Assembly: GCA_900549085.1 (NCBI GenBank)
Contig: URMO01000011.1
Location: forward strand, 1 to 40,626
From: an uncultured Collinsella sp.
GTDB taxonomy: Bacteria; Actinomycetota; Coriobacteriia; Coriobacteriales; Coriobacteriaceae
DNA: 40,626 bases
Direction of reading: 5' to 3'
The notes under the pieces are model-generated. The model ran no database searches and was not told the DNA's origin. It saw only the letters and a program-made list of their open reading frames with translations. Positions 7,532 to 15,374 of the stretch are shown in pieces. Position numbers and translations under genes: made by a program. Each line of letters opens with the position of its first letter. Position 1 is the first letter of the stretch.

Positions 7532-8041
7532 GTGTCCGAACACGAACACGAGCACGGCTGCGGGCACGACCACCGCAACGGCACGGGCGACGAGGCGAGC
7601 TGCCGTTGCGGCGGCGGCTCCGAGCTGGTCCGTTTTTCGGTCACCGCGCCCGATGACCTACTGCGCCGCTTTGACGAGCAGATCGCACGCCGCGGCGACG
7701 TGGCCAACCGCTCCGAGGCAGTGCGCGATTTGATTCGCGCCTCAATCGCCAAAGAGCAAATGCGCACGCCCGATGAGCACGTTATCGGGTCGCTCACCAT
7801 GATCTACGACCATCACACCGGCGACCTGACGCGCCGTCTGGACGAGGTGCAGCACGACTACACCGACGAGATTGTCTCGACCATGCACGTGCATCTGGAC
7901 CACCACAACTGCCTGGAGATTCTGGCCCTCAAGGGTCGCGGCAAACGCGTCTACGAGCTGGCGGACCGGTTGCTGGGGCTGCGCGGCGTTAAGCACGGCG
8001 AGCTCACCTGCGCCGCCACCAAGCAGAGCTTGGGGCTCTAA
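7532..8041 (+). CDS. nikR: NikR, nickel-responsive regulator with His/Cys-rich N-terminal tail
   Basis: Ribbon-helix-helix repressor that senses Ni(II), usually to control nickel uptake. The RHH domain starts near residue 31 (LVRFSVTAPDDLLRRFDEQ). The C-terminal ACT-like domain has the nickel ligands H108, H119, H121 and C127. Their spacing (11, 2, 6) equals that of H76, H87, H89 and C95 in the E. coli protein. The first 30 residues form an unusual tail rich in His and Cys (HEHEHGCGHDH, then CRC), absent from E. coli NikR, that could bind metal. The start is GTG 7532, one base after the previous stop. It stands just ahead of hypF, which fits nickel control of hydrogenase maturation. Confidence 0.92.
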   Translation: MSEHEHEHGCGHDHRNGTGDEASCRCGGGSELVRFSVTAPDDLLRRFDEQIARRGDVANRSEAVRDLIRASIAKEQMRTPDEHVIGSLTMIYDHHTGDLTRRLDEVQHDYTDEIVSTMHVHLDHHNCLEILALKGRGKRVYELADRLLGLRGVKHGELTCAATKQSLGL

Positions 8042-8070
8042 CAGCACACACTTCAATGAAGGGGAGCCAC

Positions 8071-10563
8071 ATGCGGCATGTGCATATTCATGTGACGGGC
8101 ATTGTGCAGGGCGTTGGCATGCGGCCATTTGTGTATCGCGAGGCTATGGCGTATGGCATTTGCGGCTGGGTGCTCAACGCGGGCGATGGCGTGCACATCG
8201 AGGCGCATGCTTCGGTCGAGGCACTCGACGGCTTTGTCGCCGCGCTGTCGGAGCACGCGCCTGCCGCGGCCCGCGTTGAGCATATCGCCGTTGCAGACCT
8301 GGAGCCCGACACTTGGGATGCCGACGATGAGCAGGTCTTTCGTATCGTAGCGTCGCAGGATCAGACCGTGCACACGACGCTCATCTCCCCCGATATCGCC
8401 ACCTGTGACGACTGCCTGCGCGAACTGTTCGACCCCGCCGACCGACGCTATCACTACCCCTTTATCAACTGCACTAACTGCGGCCCACGCTTTACCATCA
8501 TCCGATCGCTGCCTTATGACCGAGCGGCCACGTCGATGGATTGCTTTCCCATGTGCCCCGAGTGCGCCGCAGAGTATGGCGACCCGCTTGACCGGCGCTT
8601 TCATGCGCAGCCCGATGCCTGCTTTGACTGCGGGCCACATATTACCTGGCGCGAGGCAGCGGGCGACATGGAGCTCGAGGGCCTGGGGGCGACGCCAGCC
8701 GTCGGTAGCACGCGCGAAACCAGCGATGCCATTATTGACCGCTGTGTCGAGCTGCTGGCCAGCGGCGGCATTGTCGCTATCAAGGGGCTGGGCGGATTCC
8801 ATCTGGCCTGTAACGCCGTCAATGAGCAGGCGGTGGTCGAGCTGCGCCGTCGCAAGCGCCGCAGCAACAAGCCGCTTGCCGTTATGGTGCGCAGCCTTGC
8901 CGATGCTGAACGCCTGTGCCATGTCGATGACTCCGAGCGCGGCTTGCTAACCGGTAGCATCCGCCCCATCGTGCTGTTGCGCCGGCGTGCTGTTGGCGAG
9001 GGAGATTCCCCCGACGCCCTTACACTCGCGCCATCCGTCGCGCACGATCTACCCGAGCTCGGCGTCATGCTCCCCTATACACCGCTTCAGCATCTGCTGC
9101 TTGCAGCTGCCGCGTCGCATGACATGCACGCGCTGGTCATGACCAGCGGAAACCTGAGCGAGGAACCCATCGAAACTGATGACGGCCTTGCCTGGGAACA
9201 CCTCGTTGCTGCCGGCATCGCCGACGCGCTGCTCGGCAACGACCGCGCGATCCTCTCGCGCTACGACGATTCCGTGGTGCGCGCGGTCGGTGGGGTCGTT
9301 ATGCCCGTGCGCCGCGCTCGCGGATATGCGCCTCGGCCGTTGCCGCTGCCGGCACTCGACGGCGCTCCGTCCTGCGTGCTCGCCTGCGGCCCACAGCAAA
9401 AGGCAACGATCGCATTCACACGCGAGGATGCGAACGGCGAGGCGGCCTGTTTTGTGTCGCAGCATATTGGCGATGTCGAAAACGGCGAGACCTTCGATGC
9501 CTGGAACGCTGCGCGCACGCGCTTGGAAGATCTCTTTGACTTGATACCCGCCGCGCTGGCCTGCGACTTGCACCCCAGCTACCTATCGAGTCAGTGGGCG
9601 CGCGAACAGGCGCGAAAATGCAATCTGCCGCTCGTCGAGGTGCAGCACCATCATGCGCATATCGCGAGCGTAATGGCCGAGGCTATCGCCGCGGGCCAGC
9701 TTACAACCGACGCGCGCGTGCTCGGCATTGCCTTTGATGGTACGGGGGCGGGCACCGACGGAACCATTTGGGGCGGCGAGTTCCTTGTCGCCGGCCTTGC
9801 CGATTTTGAACGCGCCGCTCACCTGCGCACCTGGGCGCTGCCAGGCGGTGCCGCATCCGTGCACGATGCCCGGCGCAATGCCTTTGCCCTGCTGAGCGAG
9901 CTCGGCCTGCTCGAGCACCCAGGTGCCGCGGGACTATTGGGCACCCTCGACGAGCAGACGCGCAGCATCACGGCTACGATGATCGAGCGGAACATCAACA
10001 GCCCACGCACGAGCAGTATGGGGCGTCTCTTTGACGCCGCCGCTGCAGTTTTGGGCATTTGCGGGCAGGCAACCTACGAAGGCGAGCCCGCCATTGAGCT
10101 CGAAGCCGCCGCCTGGCGCGCGCTCGGCGGTACGACCGTTCGTCTCGACGGCAAGCATGCAGGCGTATTCACGTCTGCCGACGACTCCCCCATCTTGGAC
10201 CCCCAACCGCTCATCGAAGCTCTTCTGAATGGAATCGAGGCAGGCGCGCCGGCCGACAGGCTCGCGCTCGGGTTTCACATCGCCATCGCATGCGCGTCGA
10301 CCCACATCGCGTGCGAGATCTGTGAGCGCGAAGGCCTCGGTACCGTCGCGCTCTCGGGCGGTGTGTTCATGAACCGGCTTTTGCTCCAGCTCCTTACCCA
10401 CGAACTCAAAGACGCCGGTCTTGCCGTCCTGGTCCCCCACGCTGTGCCCGTCAACGACGGCTGCATCGCCTACGGTCAGGCCGCCATCGCTCGCGCTCGC
10501 CTCGCGCAGACGACACGGGTAGGCTGTTTTGCCAGCCTGCGCGCCGCCGTCTCACAGGTGTAA
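8071..10563 (+). CDS. hypF: HypF carbamoyltransferase, [NiFe] hydrogenase maturation
   Basis: Makes the thiocarbamate on HypE that becomes the cyanide ligands of the [NiFe] active site, using carbamoyl phosphate and ATP. Domains in order: acylphosphatase-like (residues 1-90; GIVQGVGMRPFVYR), two zinc-finger segments (about 110-185; CDDC...CTNC and CPEC...CFDC), a YrdC-like domain (about 200-390; KGLGGFHLACNA, KRRSNKPLAVM) and a Kae1-like domain (about 400-830; VQHHHAHIASVMAE, GIAFDGTGAGTDG, ALSGGVFMNR). The start is set at ATG 8071, which has GAAGGGGAG before it, and not at the ATG 15 bases upstream. The 830-residue length is somewhat above the usual 750-780. It follows nikR by 29 bases. Confidence 0.95.
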   Translation: MRHVHIHVTGIVQGVGMRPFVYREAMAYGICGWVLNAGDGVHIEAHASVEALDGFVAALSEHAPAAARVEHIAVADLEPDTWDADDEQVFRIVASQDQTVHTTLISPDIATCDDCLRELFDPADRRYHYPFINCTNCGPRFTIIRSLPYDRAATSMDCFPMCPECAAEYGDPLDRRFHAQPDACFDCGPHITWREAAGDMELEGLGATPAVGSTRETSDAIIDRCVELLASGGIVAIKGLGGFHLACNAVNEQAVVELRRRKRRSNKPLAVMVRSLADAERLCHVDDSERGLLTGSIRPIVLLRRRAVGEGDSPDALTLAPSVAHDLPELGVMLPYTPLQHLLLAAAASHDMHALVMTSGNLSEEPIETDDGLAWEHLVAAGIADALLGNDRAILSRYDDSVVRAVGGVVMPVRRARGYAPRPLPLPALDGAPSCVLACGPQQKATIAFTREDANGEAACFVSQHIGDVENGETFDAWNAARTRLEDLFDLIPAALACDLHPSYLSSQWAREQARKCNLPLVEVQHHHAHIASVMAEAIAAGQLTTDARVLGIAFDGTGAGTDGTIWGGEFLVAGLADFERAAHLRTWALPGGAASVHDARRNAFALLSELGLLEHPGAAGLLGTLDEQTRSITATMIERNINSPRTSSMGRLFDAAAAVLGICGQATYEGEPAIELEAAAWRALGGTTVRLDGKHAGVFTSADDSPILDPQPLIEALLNGIEAGAPADRLALGFHIAIACASTHIACEICEREGLGTVALSGGVFMNRLLLQLLTHELKDAGLAVLVPHAVPVNDGCIAYGQAAIARARLAQTTRVGCFASLRAAVSQV

Positions 10564-10653
10564 CGCGTTTGCTCGTGACTCCCGCGAGCGCTACCATCAA
10601 CTGATGGGTAATTAGGCGCCTATCCAGCGCAAAACGTATAAAAGGGAAACATT

Positions 10654-10914
10654 ATGTGCCTTGCCGTTCCCGGTAAAGTGGTCAAACGCGACGACGACCT
10701 TAAGGCGACCGTCGACATGATGGGCATCGAGCGCCCCGTTTCGCTGCGCCTCGTGCCGACGGCGCAGGTCGGCGACTATATTCTCGTGCACGCCGGCTTT
10801 GGCATTCAGATTGTCGACGAGCAGGAAGCCCAAGAGACACTCGAGCTCGTCAACACCATGACCGAGCTGGCCGAAGAGGACCAGCTCGCCACCAACCCGG
10901 CCGAGGCATACTAG
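10654..10914 (+). CDS. hypC: HypC, hydrogenase maturation chaperone
   Basis: Small chaperone that, with HypD, carries the Fe(CN)2CO unit to the large subunit of [NiFe] hydrogenase. It starts MCLAVPGKV, with the essential cysteine at position 2 exposed after removal of Met, and is 86 residues long, as usual. AAAGGGAAAC lies in front of the ATG. The TAG overlaps the GTG start of hypD by one base, so the two are translationally coupled, fitting the HypCD complex. Confidence 0.95.
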   Translation: MCLAVPGKVVKRDDDLKATVDMMGIERPVSLRLVPTAQVGDYILVHAGFGIQIVDEQEAQETLELVNTMTELAEEDQLATNPAEAY

Positions 10915-12029
10915 TGGCGGCGGCGCAGCCGGTTCGCTCCGGTATCGACTTTTCGGCATTTCGCGACCCCAAGCTGGCTCGCGAGCTCATCGATCGTATT
11001 CATGAGCTTGTCGGCAACCGCAGCATCAACCTTATGGAAGTCTGCGGTACGCACACCGTGAGCATTGGCCGCTATGGCTTTCGCTCCATTATGCCGACGG
11101 GACTCAAACTGCTAAGCGGCCCGGGGTGCCCCGTTTGCGTCACCGCCAACCGCGACATCGATCATGCAATCGCGCTTTCCAACATGGACGGCGCCATCAT
11201 CACCACCTTTGGCGACATGATGCGCGTGCCCGGATCGTCCACCTCGCTTGCCGCGCAAAAGGCGGCGGGGCGCGACATCCGCATCGTCTACTCTCCGCTC
11301 GACGCACTCGACATTGCCGAGCAAAATCCCGAACGCCCGGTCATCTTTATGGGCGTCGGCTTTGAGACCACAACGCCCACCATTGCCGCCGCTATCCTGG
11401 AGGCCGACGCGCGCGGGCTCCAGAACTTCTCGGTCTACTGTGCTCACAAGACCACGCCGCCGGCTCTGCGTGCGATCTCCAACGACCCCGAGACGACCAT
11501 CGACGGCTTTATCCTGCCTGGTCACGTCGCTACCATCACAGGCCTGGCACCCTTTAGCTTTTTGGTCGACGAGTTCAATACCCCGGGCGTGGTCACGGGA
11601 TTTGAGCCGGTCGATATCCTGCAGGGCATCTGCATGCTGGTCCAGATGGTTGTCGAGGACAAGCCGGCGATCGACAACGCCTACCGCCGTGGCGTCAATG
11701 CAGACGGCAACCCCGTAGCGCGCCAGCTGGTCGAGCAGGTGTTTGAGCCGTGCGACACCACGTGGCGCGGGCTGGGACCGATTGCCAACTCGGGCCTTTC
11801 CATCCGACCCGAATTCGCGCGCTTTGATGCCGGCGCCCGCTTTGACGTGCCCATTGAGGCGACAGTCGAGCCACGCGGGTGCCGCTGCGGCGACGTGCTG
11901 CGCGGTGCCATCACGCCGAGCGACTGCCCGTTGTTCGGCCACGCATGTACGCCCGAACATCCCGTCGGCCCCTGCATGGTGAGCTCCGAAGGCAGCTGCG
12001 CGGCGTACTACCGCTACCGCGACTATTAG
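10914..12029 (+). CDS. hypD: HypD, Fe-S scaffold for Fe(CN)2CO assembly
   Basis: Iron-sulfur protein on which the Fe(CN)2CO moiety of [NiFe] hydrogenase is built. The signature motifs are MEVCGTHT, GPGCPVCVT, FGDMMRVPG and GFETTTPT. The C-terminal 4Fe-4S cysteines lie in RGCRCGDVL, DCPLFGHACTPEHPVGPC and GSCAAYY. The length is 371 residues. It starts with GTG overlapping the hypC stop. Right after its TAG lies copy D of the 3' structured element, which separates it from hypE. Confidence 0.95.
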   Translation: MAAAQPVRSGIDFSAFRDPKLARELIDRIHELVGNRSINLMEVCGTHTVSIGRYGFRSIMPTGLKLLSGPGCPVCVTANRDIDHAIALSNMDGAIITTFGDMMRVPGSSTSLAAQKAAGRDIRIVYSPLDALDIAEQNPERPVIFMGVGFETTTPTIAAAILEADARGLQNFSVYCAHKTTPPALRAISNDPETTIDGFILPGHVATITGLAPFSFLVDEFNTPGVVTGFEPVDILQGICMLVQMVVEDKPAIDNAYRRGVNADGNPVARQLVEQVFEPCDTTWRGLGPIANSGLSIRPEFARFDAGARFDVPIEATVEPRGCRCGDVLRGAITPSDCPLFGHACTPEHPVGPCMVSSEGSCAAYYRYRDY

Positions 12030-12031
12030 GT

Positions 12032-12172
12032 TCCGCCGTTCTAACGAACGGCGGACCGGCCGACGCTGCGCACCATTCAGGCGAGCGATTTGCCTTTCAA
12101 TCGTCGGCTGCGGGCAAAAGCCCAGCAGCCTCCTCTTTCAAGGCAACTCACTTCGTCTGAATGGCGCTCGCT
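12032..12172 (+). ncRNA. Copy D of a candidate 3'-UTR structured element (between hypD and hypE)
   Basis: Two bases after the hypD stop, a hairpin TCCGCCGTTC/GAACGGCGGA (loop TAAC) begins. It is followed by CCGACGCTGC, a variable middle, TTCAATCGTCGG, a second hairpin CTGC-GGGC-AAAA-GCCC-A-GCAG with one bulged A (12,108-12,128), and CCTCCTCTTTCA. CCATTCAGGCGA (12,073-12,084) can pair with TCGTCTGAATGG (12,153-12,164): 12 bp with one wobble. CCGACG (12,060) can pair with CGTCGG (12,102), which would cross that helix and give a pseudoknot. Copies A and B show the same layout. Confidence 0.55.
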
Positions 12173-12242
12173 GACTTTTACTTAACATCGATTCTGCCAC
12201 ACTCGGCTATTGCCGATTCCACCCACGATTGGAGTTTTCGAT

Positions 12243-13277
12243 ATGTCCCGTACTGCCACCGATAGCACTGTCCTGCTGGGCCACGGCTCCGGCGGCCAGA
12301 TGATGAAGCGCATTATCGATGAGGTCTTTCTGGATGCCTTTGGGTCGCCCGAGCTGCTTGCGGGCAACGATGCCGGTGTCGCCGCGCTGCCCGCAAGCGG
12401 GCGAATCGCCATGTCGACCGACAGCTTTGTGGTAACGCCGCAGTTCTTCCCCGGCGGCAATATCGGCCGCCTCGCCGTATGCGGAACCGTCAACGACGTC
12501 GCGACCTCGGGCGCTAACGTGCGCTACCTATCGTGCGGCTTTATCCTCGAAGAGGGCTATCCCATGGACAAGCTGCGCCAGATTGTACAGACCATGGCCG
12601 AAACGGCACATGAAGCAGGTGTGAAGATTATCACCGGCGACACCAAGGTGGTCGAGCGTGGCGGGGCCGACGGCGTCTACATCAATACCGCCGGCGTGGG
12701 CGAGGTGCCCGCGGGCGTGGCGCTCAGCGGTGCAAACTGCCAGCCCGGCGATGTCATCTTGGTCTCGGGCACGCTGGGCGACCACGGCATCGCCATCATG
12801 AGCCAGCGCGAGGGCCTGGCCTTTTCGAGCAACATCGAAAGCGACGCTGCGCCGCTCAACCACCTGATTGCCGACGTGCGCGCCGCCGCCCCCGACACCC
12901 GCTGCTTCCGCGACCCCACGCGCGGTGGCCTGGCATCCACGCTCAACGAGTTTGCCCAGGCCAGCGGCGTTGCCATGGAGATCGACGAGGATGCCGTGCC
13001 CGTGCGCCCCGACGTGCAGGCGGCATGTGAGATGCTCGGCTACGACGTTCTGCAGGTGGCAAACGAGGGCAAGATGGTCGCCGTGGTGCCGGCTGAGCAG
13101 GCCGATGCCGCGCTGGCGGCCATGCGCGCCGCCCGCTACGGCGAGAACGCCGCCATCATCGGTCGCGTGCTGCCGCTTGCCGAGGACGCCCGCCCCGCCG
13201 TGCGCGTACGCACCGGCTGGGGATCGACCCGCATCCTCGACATGCTCGTGGGCGAGCAGCTGCCGAGAATTTGCTAG
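12243..13277 (+). CDS. hypE: HypE, carbamoyl dehydratase
   Basis: Converts the thiocarbamate made by HypF on its C-terminal cysteine into thiocyanate with ATP, the source of the cyanide ligands. It belongs to the PurM/AIR-synthase fold, with GHGSGGQMMKRII, GNDAGVAAL, GTVNDVATSGA, TGDTKVVERG and DPTRGGLASTLNE, and ends in the diagnostic PRIC. It has 344 residues from ATG 12,243; GGAG stands about 9 bases upstream, whereas the TTG 33 bases earlier is not convincing. It is separated from hypD by about 210 bases holding a structured element, so it may have its own promoter or partial read-through. Confidence 0.95.
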   Translation: MSRTATDSTVLLGHGSGGQMMKRIIDEVFLDAFGSPELLAGNDAGVAALPASGRIAMSTDSFVVTPQFFPGGNIGRLAVCGTVNDVATSGANVRYLSCGFILEEGYPMDKLRQIVQTMAETAHEAGVKIITGDTKVVERGGADGVYINTAGVGEVPAGVALSGANCQPGDVILVSGTLGDHGIAIMSQREGLAFSSNIESDAAPLNHLIADVRAAAPDTRCFRDPTRGGLASTLNEFAQASGVAMEIDEDAVPVRPDVQAACEMLGYDVLQVANEGKMVAVVPAEQADAALAAMRAARYGENAAIIGRVLPLAEDARPAVRVRTGWGSTRILDMLVGEQLPRIC

Positions 13278-13401
13278 GGCGGAATCGCACGGTCGGCGCG
13301 ATGTGGCTTGATATCCCTGGAGATGTTCAGATTCCAAGCGCGCCCAACGCGGAAGCCCAGTATTATGAGGTGCGTTTTGAAACCCAATGACGGGAGCTTT
13401 C

Positions 13402-14070
13402 ATGGCAGCAGCTTTTTCCCATGTGATTTTTGATCTAGACGGCACCATCCTCAACACGCTCGAGGACCTGGCAGCCGCCGGCAACCATACCTGCGAGATG
13501 CACGGCTGGCCCACGTTTGCCGTTGACGAATACCGCTATAAGGTGGGAAACGGCATGCTCAAGCTGGTCGAGCGCTTTATGCCCGCCGAGTACGCGGGCG
13601 ACGGCCGCATGTTTGAGCAGACGCTTGCCGAGTTTAGAGCTTATTACGGCGAGCACAAGGAGGACCACACCTCACCCTACGCCGGCACGATTGAGATGCT
13701 CGACCGTCTGCGCGCAGCGGGCGTTCAGCTTGCCGTGCTCACCAACAAAGATCATATTTCGGCAGCCCCGCTTATCGAGTAGTATTTTGGCTCTGAGCGC
13801 TTTGCGCTGGTACAGGGCCGTGTCGATGCGTTTCCGCCCAAGCCCGAGGCACCCGTCACGCTGCACGTGATGAAGGAGCTGGGCGCCAATCCGGCAACCA
13901 CGCTCTACGTGGGCGATTCCAATGTCGATATCCTGACCGGTCACAACGCTGGCCTTAAGAGCGCGGGCGTCAGCTGGGGCTTCCGCGGCCGCGCAGAACT
14001 GGAAGCCGCCGGCGCCGACTACGTGGTGGACACCCAGGACGAGCTCGCCGAGCTGGTGCTGGGCGAATAG
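13402..14070 (+). pseudogene. HAD-family phosphatase (phosphoglycolate phosphatase-like) with internal amber codon
   Basis: The reading frame from ATG 13,402 encodes a HAD hydrolase with motif I FDLDGT (nucleophile Asp), motif II LTNKD, the motif III lysine in PPKPE and motif IV VGDSNVDILTGHNAG. It is interrupted by TAG at 13,780-13,782 (PLIE-stop-YFGSERF), after which the same frame continues to TAG at 14,070. Relatives usually have Gln or Arg at this place, and CAG to TAG is one change. TAG is the normal stop of many neighbouring genes, so recoding is unlikely. It is either a recent pseudogene, a strain variant or a sequencing error. GGGAG before 13,402 sets the start. Confidence 0.85.
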
Positions 14071-14111
14071 CGGAGCCGCCGCTTAACGTAGCTGCGACAA
14101 TTCTTCCACGC

Positions 14112-14281
14112 GGAAAGCGCATCCCGTTTTGGAGCTCCGGAATGGGATGCGCTTTCCGTTTGAGGCGCGTCGGGGAAACCGCATCCCGTTTCGGAGCAAT
14201 CTTCCGGGTCGCACTTTCCGCAACCCACCCCATCCGGAAACCGCGACCCATTATTCGCCCAAAAACCGGGTCGCATTTTCC
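14112..14281. repeat. Three tandem imperfect hairpins, about 45 bp each
   Basis: Unit 1 has arms GGAAAGCGCATCCC (14,112-14,125) and GGGATGCGCTTTCC (14,144-14,157), a perfect 14 bp. Unit 2 spans 14,174-14,219 and unit 3 spans 14,236-14,281; both have the same outer bases GGAAA.CGC and TTTCC. Unit 3 uses GCGACCC/GGGTCGC where unit 1 uses GCATCCC/GGGATGC, so the pairing is kept while the sequence changes. The block lies in the 511-base gap between the HAD pseudogene and the lipoprotein. Confidence 0.65.
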
Positions 14282-14309
14282 CGAGCATTCGATGTGACGC
14301 TGGTGCAAG

Positions 14310-14403
14310 GAGTGTCCCCAACTGCCGGCGGAAAAGGAACGTCCCCAAGTGCCGCAAGAGTGTCCCTTTTGACTAGTCATTTAAGAACGTCCCCAATGAC
14401 TAC
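14310..14403 (-). repeat. REP-like array of four GGGGAC direct repeats
   Basis: Read on the minus strand, the array starts with a GTAG foot and has four units of the form word-TT-GGGGAC followed alternately by GTTC and ACTC (the third base set varies slightly: one unit has AAAGGGACACTC). Units 1-2 carry the word TAGTCA; units 3-4 carry CGGCA. The same repeat, as a full inverted repeat, occurs at 18,737-18,794. A GTAG foot on a hairpin is the hallmark of REP elements moved by RAYT transposases; no such transposase gene is in the window. Confidence 0.6.
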
Positions 14404-14404
14404 C

Positions 14405-14577
14405 ATGGCAACGCCGCAGGTAGAGGACGGACAGCGAGCGACGTCCAGGACGAACAAGTTGGCATGAAAAAGGCGAGGCATAGACCTTCTGGTCATGTCT
14501 CGCCTTTTGAATGACAAATTGTCGTCCTGGGCGGCGCGCAGCGTCGAGCAATTGCGGCGTTTGGTAAAACGCCGCAA
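14405..14577 (-). ncRNA. Copy A of a candidate 3'-UTR structured element / terminator (after the lipoprotein gene)
   Basis: On the minus strand, five bases after the lipoprotein stop: hairpin TTGCGGCGTTT/AAACGCCGCAA (14,552-14,577), then CTCGACGCTGC, a core with CCAGGACGA, then a long hairpin (14,468-14,508) with basal AAAAGGCGAG/CTCGCCTTTT, a bulged base, apical GACC/GGTC and loop AGAA, followed by T-rich DNA. That hairpin is a plausible intrinsic terminator. The core CCAGGACGA is complementary to TCGTCCTGG beyond the hairpin (plus strand 14,522-14,530 and 14,445-14,453), matching the long-range helix of copy D in place but not in sequence. Confidence 0.6.
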
Positions 14578-14581
14578 CTCC

Positions 14582-15139
14582 CTAGCTCATCATGGCATTC
14601 ATCATCTCGTTGGTTGCGGAATCGTCGGCAGACCACTCGCCGTCGTCATTGCAGGAGTACTTGAAGGTGACCTTGGTGTCCTTGGTCTTAGCAGCCTTGG
14701 TCACATCGACCATAACCTGACCGGCCATCTTGTACAGCTCGTCATCGGAAGGCATCGAATCGAGCGCGGCGACCTTCTCCTGATACTGGGTGGCAAAATC
14801 CTCAACGATCTGGTTCATGGACTTGCAGGTAATGGTGACCTCGGCAGTTGCGGTACCCTTGTCCTCGTCGACCGTCACGTCGCCGATCTTGTAGTCAAAG
14901 CCCTCGAGATAGCTCTTGGCGTACTCCTTGGGATCGATGCCCAGCTGCTCGAACTCGTCGCCCGAGGCCTCTTCCAGGCCGGCGAGGAAGTCGTCGCCAC
15001 CGTTCTTGACCTCGTCAAACTGCGTCGTAAGATCCTCGGTGATAAGCTCCTCAACCGAAGGACCTCCGCAGCCGGAAAGCACAACCACGCACGCGACCAG
15101 AACAGCCATCAGGGGCGCAAGCAGCAGCTTCTTCTTCAT
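14582..15139 (-). CDS. Secreted lipoprotein of unknown function
   Basis: A 185-residue protein with a signal peptide (MKKKLLLAPLMAVLVACVVVL) ending in the lipobox LSGC, so the mature form would be lipid-anchored on the outer face of the membrane from that cysteine. The rest is acidic and helical at first (PSVEELITEDL), then beta-rich with a repeated VTVDEDKGTATAEVTITC type segment, like the DUF4878/DUF5105 class of small lipoproteins; I cannot name the family. GGGAGGA precedes ATG 15,139. It appears monocistronic, with a hairpin directly after the stop. Confidence 0.8.
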   Translation of the reverse strand: MKKKLLLAPLMAVLVACVVVLSGCGGPSVEELITEDLTTQFDEVKNGGDDFLAGLEEASGDEFEQLGIDPKEYAKSYLEGFDYKIGDVTVDEDKGTATAEVTITCKSMNQIVEDFATQYQEKVAALDSMPSDDELYKMAGQVMVDVTKAAKTKDTKVTFKYSCNDDGEWSADDSATNEMMNAMMS

Positions 15140-15202
15140 GACATTCCTCCCAACAAGCGGCACCGCGCTTCCCGACGCGGTGCACGTCGTAACAATAAGG
15201 CC

Positions 15203-15232
15203 ATACTAGCAGCTAACGAACACCCCCGGCAA
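15203..15232 (-). promoter_or_regulatory. Possible promoter of the lipoprotein gene
   Basis: On the minus strand TTGCCG (15,232-15,227) and TAGTAT (15,208-15,203) are separated by 18 bases and lie about 65 bases upstream of the start codon. Four of six bases match at each box. Confidence 0.35.
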
Positions 15233-15316
15233 AGCAAAGGCGCAGTCGGCTCGATTTAACGTCCGAACGGTTTACCGGTCCGTCCAACGCGCAATAAAAC
15301 GTCCCGCCGCATTGTA

Positions 15317-15350
15317 ATAAAAAAGGGCGGTCGAACAATTCGACCACCCT
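15317..15350 (-). terminator. Rho-independent terminator after the EIIA gene
   Basis: On the minus strand GGGTGGTCGAA pairs with TTCGACCGCCC (one G-T pair) around TTG, followed by TTTTTTATTA. It lies 25 bases after the EIIA stop. Confidence 0.85.
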
Positions 15351-15374
15351 TGCACATCCTTTGGATGTCGCAGT

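Noticed and set aside
13780..13782. TAG as a recoded sense codon
   Set aside because: TAG is the normal stop of niaR, nadB, hypC, hypD, the lipoprotein gene and queA in the same region, and no special tRNA or stem-loop is seen.
14112..14403. CRISPR array
   Set aside because: The repeats are hairpins and REP-like units of unequal length without regular unique spacers, and no cas gene is near.
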